A DNA stretch of 9,744 bases from assembly GCA_021158305.1 (NCBI GenBank), contig JAGGUU010000194.1, forward strand, positions 1 through 9,744. The letters are read 5' to 3'. Each line of letters begins with the position of its first letter. Within the stretch, counting starts at the first letter, position 1. The translations under genes and the position numbers were made by a program. This stretch comes from Candidatus Bathyarchaeota archaeon (GTDB lineage: Archaea; Thermoproteota; Bathyarchaeia; Bathyarchaeales; DTEX01). Shown here in pieces: positions 1-4,687 of the stretch. Under the pieces are notes generated by a model. It worked only from the letters and a program-made list of their open reading frames with translations. It ran no database searches and was not told the DNA's origin.

Positions 1-467
1 ACAACATTAAGAACAACATTTGTGACTGTTCTCCTTACATATGGCATGGCAAGGAGCCTTTTAACGAATGTATTTAGGCCAAATATGTCCTTGAACCGGG
101 CGATAACAGCTATATCAAAGTCTCCGGTGATATCGTAAACTGAGACCGTATGTTTCATCTTTGCAACTTCTCTTTCAACGTCCACTAGATGTTTTCCCTC
201 AGCTTGGATGAGTATTATGGCTGTCAAGCCATATCCGATCTTTATGGGATTCACAATCGCTGTATACCCCTTTATGATCCCTTTTTCCTCCAAGATTTTT
301 ATACGATTACATACTGTTCCAACGGATATTCCAAGCTCTTTAGCCATTTTGTTAAAGCTTAGCCTAGAATCCTCCTGGAGAAGGCTTATTATTTGAAGAT
401 CGATCTCATCGATTTTTTCGGATGATTCGCTTTCCAGATCGATCCCTCCCTCTGCACATTCTTTCAT
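1..467 (-). CDS. Lrp/AsnC family transcriptional regulator (3' end cut by window edge)
   Basis: This leftward reading frame opens with ATG at 467-465 and runs off the left edge without a stop, giving 155 residues. Family members are usually 150-160 residues, so only a few are probably missing. Residues ~20-70 form the AsnC-type winged helix: IDEIDLQIISLLQEDSRLSF, then a recognition helix around KELGISVGTVCNRIK (residues 43-57) and the wing EEKGIIKGY. Residues ~80-155 form a RAM (amino-acid-binding, oligomerising) domain with the diagnostic TGDFDIAV at 114-121. Lrp proteins bind AT-rich palindromes as dimers or octamers and respond to amino acids. The gene is divergent from glutamine synthetase with 99 bases between the starts, so it plausibly controls that operon and itself; this is inferred from position only. 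The start has only a weak SD-like GTGAG. The first ~18 residues are a poorly conserved extension. Confidence 0.9.
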   Translation of the reverse strand, partial: MKECAEGGIDLESESSEKIDEIDLQIISLLQEDSRLSFNKMAKELGISVGTVCNRIKILEEKGIIKGYTAIVNPIKIGYGLTAIILIQAEGKHLVDVEREVAKMKHTVSVYDITGDFDIAVIARFKDIFGLNTFVKRLLAMPYVRRTVTNVVLNV

Positions 468-482
468 TTTTTTCTCACAAAT

Positions 483-494
483 ATAAATATTTAT
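483..494. repeat. 12-base perfect AT palindrome upstream of the regulator
   Basis: ATAAATATTTAT is its own reverse complement and lies 16 bases upstream of the regulator's ATG, over its likely transcript start. It could be a second operator half or a TATA element. Base composition alone makes such palindromes common here, so confidence is low. Confidence 0.25.
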
Positions 495-505
495 TCTCAA
501 AAAGG

Positions 506-527
506 AAAAATTTATATACAAATTTTT
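506..527. promoter_or_regulatory. Inverted repeat over the divergent Lrp/glnA promoter, candidate operator
   Basis: Perfect 8-base arms AAAAATTT (506-513) and AAATTTTT (520-527) flank a 6-base spacer ATATAC. The TATA-like element of the rightward operon lies inside it. This is the kind of AT-rich dyad that Lrp/AsnC dimers bind, and it sits between the regulator and glutamine synthetase. Such symmetry can arise by chance in AT-rich DNA, so the operator role is inference. Confidence 0.4.
511..518 (+). promoter_or_regulatory. TATA box of the glutamine synthetase operon
   Basis: TTTATATA at 511-518 is preceded by the purine stretch GGAAAAA (504-510), which could serve as BRE. An archaeal TATA box places transcription about 25 bases downstream, near 540, giving a short leader before the ATG at 567. 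On the opposite strand the same element reads TATATAAA and could serve the divergent regulator, with a start near 489. One element may therefore serve both directions. Confidence 0.55.
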
Positions 528-553
528 AATATGAATGTGTTTTGTTGAATGAA

Positions 554-560
554 AAAGGTG
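554..560 (+). promoter_or_regulatory. Shine-Dalgarno that decides the glnA start
   Basis: AAAGGTG at 554-560 ends six bases before the ATG at 567. It falls inside the reading frame that would begin at the upstream ATG (549), which has no SD-like sequence before it. This favours 567 as the real start. Confidence 0.6.
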
Positions 561-566
561 CGTAGC

Positions 567-2033
567 ATGGAGGACGATGAAGCCTTAGAAAAAGCAATCG
601 AATCTCTCAAGAAGCACAAGGTTAGATGGGTGCATTCAACCTTCGTCGATATTCGCGGATTAATGCAGGATGTTGTCATGCCTGCAAGGGAATTCATTAA
701 TGGATCTGCCTTTAAATCTGGTATAGGCTTCGACGGCTCATCAGTTAGAGGCTTCAAGTCTATAGAAGAGTCAGATATGGTCCTTAAGCCCGATCCGAAA
801 ACTCTAGTGGTCATCCCATGGACTACGGATGAGAAGCAGAAGAGTGCAATAGTTATAGGAGATATTTATGAAGCCTACGGAAGCGATGAGCCATCTGAAG
901 TTTGTTCAAGAGGATACGTCGCAAAGAGGGCCGTGAAGGCGGCGGAGAAGATGGGCTACACTGGATTCTTTGGTCCCGAACTCGAATATTTCATTTTCTC
1001 CTCCGTTGATCCGACGAAGCTTGTATGGGATCTCTGGGTGAGTCCGAAAGGAGGAGAGGGAGACTCATGGGGAGCTCCGAGGGTTGTTCCGGAGTCTCCG
1101 GAGATTGCCCCAGGAAATTTCACTCTTAGACCGAAAGAGGCCTATTTCAGGCCTCCTCCAGAAGATACGACGATTGAGTATCGTAATGAGGTTGCATCGA
1201 TACTTGAAGATAGTTTCGGCTTCGAGATTGAGATGCATCACCATGAGGTTGCGACAGCTGGACAGATAGAGATAGACTTCCGCTTTGGAGAATTAGTCGA
1301 GACAGCTGATAGAACAATATATTATAAGTTTGTGGCGAAGAATGTAGCTAAAAAGTATGGTATGATAGCTACTTTCATGCCTAAGCCGATTTACCTTGAG
1401 AATGCAAGTGGAATGCATGTTCATGTATCTTTATGGAGAAATGGTGAGAATGTAATGTACGATGAGAATGACGAATACGCCGAAATAAGCCAGACAGCGA
1501 GATACTTCATCGGAGGATTACTTGAGCATGCTAAGGCTCTCACGGCCGTATGCTGTCCAACTGTTAACTCATACAAAAGACTTGTCCCCGGATTTGAGGC
1601 CCCAATATATATTATGTGGTCTCGACGTAATAGGTCAGCTCTTGTACGCGTTCCAGTCTACTTTAAGGGTCCCCAGTATGCTTCATATAAGCGTGTTGAG
1701 TTTCGATCAGCTGATCCATCATGTAATTCCTATCTAGCATTCTCATGTATACTTATGGCTGGGCTTGACGGCATCAAGAAAAAGATTGATCCCGGAGATC
1801 CTGTCGACGAAGATGTTTATAAAATGACATCTGAGAGGAGAAGAGCTCTTGGAATAGGTGAGCTCCCCACAACTCTAAGGGATGCGCTGGAAGCGATGAA
1901 GAGCGATGAAGTTGTTTATCGCACTCTTGGAAGCCACATATTCGATGCATTTATCGAATATAAGATGAATGACTGGAATCAATACTGCCTCTATGTTACG
2001 CCTTGGGAGATAATGAAGTATCTCGACTATTAA
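567..2033 (+). CDS. glnA: Glutamine synthetase, type I (GlnA)
   Basis: ATP-dependent cytosolic enzyme that makes glutamine from glutamate and ammonia, normally a dodecamer. The start at 567 gives 488 residues; an ATG at 549 would add six but lacks an SD. Class I motifs appear in order: FDGSS (55-59, latch Asp56), GPELEYF (136-142, metal-binding glutamates), HHEVATAGQIEID (225-237), SGMHVHVSL (281-289), NSYKRLVPGFEAP (334-346, flap Glu344), RNRSALVRVP (354-363) and VEFRSADP (377-384). The C-terminal region resembles the unadenylylated alpha subtype (DVYKMTSERR, 416-425). Two oddities stand out. There is about 30 extra residues between the ELEYF motif and the HHEV motif (about 145-200, WDLWVSPKGGEGDSWG onward) compared with Bacillus GlnA as I remember it. 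The feedback-control Arg62 of Bacillus is Ser here (FKSIEESD, 63-70). It is the first gene of an operon with two RAM-domain genes. Confidence 0.96.
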   Translation: MEDDEALEKAIESLKKHKVRWVHSTFVDIRGLMQDVVMPAREFINGSAFKSGIGFDGSSVRGFKSIEESDMVLKPDPKTLVVIPWTTDEKQKSAIVIGDIYEAYGSDEPSEVCSRGYVAKRAVKAAEKMGYTGFFGPELEYFIFSSVDPTKLVWDLWVSPKGGEGDSWGAPRVVPESPEIAPGNFTLRPKEAYFRPPPEDTTIEYRNEVASILEDSFGFEIEMHHHEVATAGQIEIDFRFGELVETADRTIYYKFVAKNVAKKYGMIATFMPKPIYLENASGMHVHVSLWRNGENVMYDENDEYAEISQTARYFIGGLLEHAKALTAVCCPTVNSYKRLVPGFEAPIYIMWSRRNRSALVRVPVYFKGPQYASYKRVEFRSADPSCNSYLAFSCILMAGLDGIKKKIDPGDPVDEDVYKMTSERRRALGIGELPTTLRDALEAMKSDEVVYRTLGSHIFDAFIEYKMNDWNQYCLYVTPWEIMKYLDY

Positions 2034-2046
2034 TTAAAAAATTAAT
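2029..2046. repeat. AT-only inverted repeat between glnA and the first RAM gene
   Basis: ATTAATT (2029-2035) and AATTAAT (2040-2046) are perfect 7-base arms around AAAA, straddling the glnA stop codon. An RNA hairpin with no GC pair would be weak, and there is no T-run after it, so it is not a convincing terminator. It might be a protein-binding dyad or an internal promoter element for the small genes. Confidence 0.25.
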
Positions 2047-2071
2047 GTTAAATAAGAAAGGTGGTGGTTGA

Positions 2072-2308
2072 ATGAGAGCGTATATCTTTATAGAGACGAA
2101 GCCTGGCGCATCAGAAGAAGTAGTTAAGAGAATAAAGAGCAAAGTCAAAGAGGTAGTCCAAGCAGACTCGATCTATGGAAGATTCGACGCTATAGTCATA
2201 ATAGAGGCGCCGAGCCTTGAAAGCATCAACGAAATACTCTACAAAGTTATCGAGAAAGATCCGAACATAATTCATACGGAGACATCTCTTGTGCTATCGG
2301 CTGAGTAA
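2072..2308 (+). CDS. Stand-alone RAM (Lrp/AsnC ligand-binding) domain protein 1
   Basis: This 78-residue soluble protein is only the RAM / AsnC ligand-binding fold, without a helix-turn-helix. It begins directly with strand 1 (RAYIFIETKPGASEEVVKRI, 2-21). It keeps the core GRFDAIVIIEA (36-46) and the terminal strand IIHTETSLVL (66-75). In the family, this fold dimerises through its sheet and binds amino acids at dimer interfaces; lone RAM proteins are known in archaea and some thermophilic bacteria. The ATG follows GGTGG at 2060-2064 with 7 bases of spacing. It lies 38 bases after glnA, in the same operon. It could bind an amino acid and act on the divergent Lrp protein by mixed oligomers, or bind the enzymes directly; both are inference. 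The fold is confident, the role is not known. Confidence 0.88.
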   Translation: MRAYIFIETKPGASEEVVKRIKSKVKEVVQADSIYGRFDAIVIIEAPSLESINEILYKVIEKDPNIIHTETSLVLSAE

Positions 2309-2315
2309 ACGGGCT

Positions 2316-2323
2316 GGTGGGGA
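2316..2323 (+). promoter_or_regulatory. Shine-Dalgarno that decides the second RAM gene start
   Basis: GGTGGGGA resembles the SD of the preceding gene (GGTGGTGG). It contains the GTG at 2317 that would otherwise be taken as the start and has no SD of its own. The in-frame TTG at 2329 sits five bases after it, so TTG is the better start. Confidence 0.5.
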
Positions 2324-2328
2324 AAAGA

Positions 2329-2604
2329 TTGGATTCCAAGGATTTCCGCCGTAAAGTGTTAAGAGCGTTTGTCCTAGTCAAAGTTAAGCCTGGAACGTCC
2401 GAAGATATAGTGAGATCTAGACGAATAAAAGGCGTAAAGATAGCTAACTCAGTTCTTGGTAGATATGACGCTGTCGTAGTGATTGAAGCTGAAAGCCTCA
2501 AGGAGCTCAGAAAAATAATCTACGAGATGATTGAGCAGCATCCAAATGTGCTTCATACCGAGACCTTAATCTCGATCTTTCATCCTCCCCCGCCTGTTCC
2601 TTAA
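2329..2604 (+). CDS. Stand-alone RAM domain protein 2, tandem paralogue
   Basis: The frame gives 91 residues from the TTG at 2329, or 95 from the GTG at 2317. By hand alignment it matches the preceding gene at about 32 of 75 positions. Shared landmarks are KPGTSEDIV, GRYDAVVVIEAESL and PNVLHTET, so it is a tandem duplicate that has diverged. Differences are an N-terminal extension (MDSKDFRRKVL from the TTG), a two-residue deletion with a basic patch (SRR) in helix 1, and a proline-rich tail FHPPPPVP. No DNA-binding domain is present. The gap to the previous stop is 20 bases (8 if GTG is used). Two unequal copies could form a heterodimer with a distinct ligand pocket; that is inference. Confidence 0.85.
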   Translation: MDSKDFRRKVLRAFVLVKVKPGTSEDIVRSRRIKGVKIANSVLGRYDAVVVIEAESLKELRKIIYEMIEQHPNVLHTETLISIFHPPPPVP

Positions 2605-2619
2605 CGGCCACAACAACAA

Positions 2620-2630
2620 GGAGGAGGTGA
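2620..2630 (+). promoter_or_regulatory. Very strong Shine-Dalgarno before the carboxyltransferase gene
   Basis: GGAGGAGGTGA contains GGAGGTGA, a full complement to the usual archaeal 16S rRNA 3' tail, three bases before the ATG at 2634. It is the strongest ribosome binding site in the window and suggests high translation of the last gene of the operon. Confidence 0.7.
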
Positions 2631-2633
2631 AAA

Positions 2634-3842
2634 ATGAATCTCAAAGAACTATATTTCAATAGTCTTTCCTTAAAGACAGAGCCGATAATTGACGATACTA
2701 CCCTAAGGGATGGCGTCCAGATGCCTGGCTTAGCGGTCTCCCCCGAAGATGCCGCAGAGATAGCGCGTCTCCTCGATAAGATTGGAGTAGAGAGGATAGA
2801 ACTTCATCACTATCAAGAATCTGATAAGAAAGCTGCAAAGATGATTCACAACCTAAACTTAAACGCAAGGATCGCTGGATGGTGCAGAGCTGTAAAAGAG
2901 GATATAGATGATGCGATAAATTGTGGATTTGAAGAAGTGGGAATATCGCATCCAGTCTCTTACATTCACTTAAGGGCAAAATGGCCTGATAAGACAGATG
3001 AGGAGCTTCTCGAAAGAGTTGTTGATGCTGTCGAGTATGCGGCAAAGGATCACGGCTTAAAAGTTTTCGTTCATGGGGAAGACAGTACAAGGGCGGATTG
3101 GGAATTCGAGAAGAAATTCATAAACGCTGTTGCCGATGCTGGAGCGGAATGCTACAGGATTTGCGACACTGTAGGAATAGGATTGTCAGATCCCGCAGCT
3201 CCTCTGCCAAACGGAATACCCGCAAAGGTGAAGGCAATAAAGGCTGAAACCAAGATAGAAAGCATCGAGATTCATGCGCATGATGACTTCGGAAACGCTG
3301 TTGAGAATACGATGGCTGCTATACGAGCTGCCTCTGGGGTGTGGGATAGGATCTATGCAAGTACAACATTCCTCGGAATAGGTGAGCGTGCCGGAAATGC
3401 TGAAACTGAAAAGGTCATAATGAATCTCTACATGCATTATGGTGTGAAAAAGTATGAGGGGAAGACGCCGCTGCTTAAGAAGTTAGCCGATTTCATCAGC
3501 AAAGCGACTGGTTACAAGATTCCGCCTAACAAGGCGATTGTTGGAGACTACGCCTTTGCACACGAATCGGGGATTCACACGCATGGAGTTTTGAGGAACC
3601 CGCTTACCTATGAACCCTACCCACCTGAACTTGTTGGAAATAAACGCCGATTAACGATCGGGAAACATTCAGGAAGAGCAATCGTAAGGCATAAGATTCA
3701 AGAGTTGACCGGGAAAACTCCAAGCGAAGAACAAGTTTTAGCCGTCCTGTCTAAGATTAAGAAGATCTATGAGGGTGGACGTAAAGCTTCTTTAAGGGAA
3801 GAAGAGTTCAAAAGAATACTCGGTGAGGTCGGACTAAATTAG
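2634..3842 (+). CDS. DRE-TIM carboxyltransferase of the 2-isopropylmalate / homocitrate / citramalate synthase superfamily
   Basis: This 402-residue protein is a metal-dependent TIM-barrel enzyme that condenses acetyl-CoA with a 2-oxoacid; the oxoacid is not clear. Motifs seen are DDTTLRDGVQMPG (20-32; Arg25, Asp26), HGEDSTRADWEF (147-158), HAHDDFGNAVEN (214-225; metal ligands His214 and His216), GIGERAGNAE (248-257; Asn255), HESGIHTHG (310-318) and GKHSGR (343-348). The length fits the homocitrate / AksA / NifV-like group. A C-terminal leucine-regulatory LeuA domain is absent, so feedback control of that type is unlikely. It departs from the usual pattern in having DGVQ where most have DGEQ, and IELHHYQESD (55-64) where LeuA types read E-x-G-x-P. 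It is the last gene of the glnA operon, 29 bases after the second RAM gene. The superfamily is sure, the substrate is not. Confidence 0.88.
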   Translation: MNLKELYFNSLSLKTEPIIDDTTLRDGVQMPGLAVSPEDAAEIARLLDKIGVERIELHHYQESDKKAAKMIHNLNLNARIAGWCRAVKEDIDDAINCGFEEVGISHPVSYIHLRAKWPDKTDEELLERVVDAVEYAAKDHGLKVFVHGEDSTRADWEFEKKFINAVADAGAECYRICDTVGIGLSDPAAPLPNGIPAKVKAIKAETKIESIEIHAHDDFGNAVENTMAAIRAASGVWDRIYASTTFLGIGERAGNAETEKVIMNLYMHYGVKKYEGKTPLLKKLADFISKATGYKIPPNKAIVGDYAFAHESGIHTHGVLRNPLTYEPYPPELVGNKRRLTIGKHSGRAIVRHKIQELTGKTPSEEQVLAVLSKIKKIYEGGRKASLREEEFKRILGEVGLN

Positions 3843-3844
3843 CG

Positions 3845-3850
3845 TTTTTT
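3845..3850 (+). terminator. Oligo-T terminator of the glnA operon
   Basis: TTTTTT begins two bases after the carboxyltransferase stop codon, followed by ACCCCTT. Archaeal RNA polymerase terminates at U-rich tracts without a hairpin. The next gene has its own promoter-like sequence, so a transcript end here is plausible. Confidence 0.4.
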
Positions 3851-3920
3851 ACCCCTTAAATAAATTTAATTCATTCTTCGCCTGAGATGATCAACAAAGT
3901 TTAGCGTTTCCCATAATTAA

Positions 3921-3934
3921 TCGTAACTTTTAAC
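3921..3934 (+). promoter_or_regulatory. Probable BRE/TATA promoter of the winged-helix gene
   Basis: TCGTAA (3921-3926) followed by CTTTTAAC (3927-3934) resembles an archaeal BRE plus TATA box. A start 25-26 bases downstream falls at about 3956, nearly at the ATG of 3960. There is no clear SD, so the mRNA may be leaderless. The rest of the 117-base gap (3843-3959) holds only the oligo-T tract and a 9-base direct repeat TTAGCGTTT (3839-3847 and 3901-3909). Confidence 0.4.
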
Positions 3935-3959
3935 TGGAGCTTTCCGAAGATAAGAATGG

Positions 3960-4652
3960 ATGAGCATGGATGGGAATAAATTTTTTCCTAGGCGTTTAAG
4001 CTTCCCGAAGATATGTGAAATTCTAGTCGCCTATCTAAACGCTGGCGCAGATAAGGAGTATGTTGGAATAAACGACGTTGCTAAGAAATCCTCCGTCTCT
4101 CTTCATAACATAAGCAGAAATAACAACTTCTTTAAGAGCTGGGGGTTCCTTGAGGAAAGCGAGAAAGAACAGGGCAAGTATATCCTGAATCGTGAAGCCG
4201 CCGAGTTCGCTTACGCTTACAGAATTGATCCCAAAGGTGAAAAGACAAGAGAGATTCTCAGAAGATTTCTCTCCAAAGATGAGATATTAGTAAAGTTTAT
4301 TGAGAGAATAAGGCGTGAAGGCCTCAACAGAGATTCAGCTATACTTGAGCTCCCGAGAATTTATGGAGATCTAAGAGCTGACAAGGTCGGGCTGAATGCA
4401 TTTTTAGATATGCTTGTATACGCCTTCGGGCTGGAGGAGATGTCGGTGTCTAAGGAGATGCCGAGAGAAGCTGAGCGATCTGTAAGGGTCGTTAAGCCGA
4501 CGACTCGTATATCAGAGATGAGAGTGATCCCGCCGGAGGCAAGATTAACTATAAATATTAATGTAACGCCTGAGATTTCACCGCATCAACTAAAGGAGTA
4601 TGTAAAGGCTATTCTTGAAGCTTTACGTACAACGGAGGTTAATGATGCTTAA
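3960..4652 (+). CDS. Unrecognised protein with probable N-terminal winged helix
   Basis: I do not recognise this 230-residue protein by name. Residues ~15-78 look like a winged helix: a helix (FPKICEILVAYLNAG), VGINDVAKKSSVSLHNISRN (35-54) as the helix-turn-helix, and a wing ending GKYILNREAAEFA. Residues ~95-160 are mostly helical. Residues ~161-192 are charged and probably flexible. The C-terminus has a strand RLTININVTP (195-204) followed by an amphipathic helix HQLKEYVKAILEAL (209-222). That layout of N-terminal winged helix and terminal strand-helix recalls DUF5343-like proteins of archaea, but I cannot confirm it. No enzyme motif, signal peptide or membrane segment is visible. The ATG at 3960 is used; another in-frame ATG is at 3966. 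It is alone in its transcription unit and convergent with gatE. A DNA-binding regulator is the best guess. Confidence 0.65.
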   Translation: MSMDGNKFFPRRLSFPKICEILVAYLNAGADKEYVGINDVAKKSSVSLHNISRNNNFFKSWGFLEESEKEQGKYILNREAAEFAYAYRIDPKGEKTREILRRFLSKDEILVKFIERIRREGLNRDSAILELPRIYGDLRADKVGLNAFLDMLVYAFGLEEMSVSKEMPREAERSVRVVKPTTRISEMRVIPPEARLTININVTPEISPHQLKEYVKAILEALRTTEVNDA

Positions 4653-4687
4653 ACATTGAAGACTAATTAATCTATCCGATGCGTATC

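Noticed and set aside
512..814. 100-residue minus-strand frame antisense to the start of glnA
   Set aside because: It lies over a conserved glutamine synthetase N-terminus and the promoter gap, with no family resemblance; it is a shadow of glnA codons.
2698..3090. 130-residue minus-strand frame inside the carboxyltransferase gene
   Set aside because: Leu/Ser/His-rich composition typical of an antisense shadow; the plus strand has clear superfamily motifs across it.
3875..3900. C/D-box guide RNA suggested by CTGA next to GATGATCA
   Set aside because: These could be D' and C' boxes, but no matching C box upstream or D box downstream lies at the right distance.
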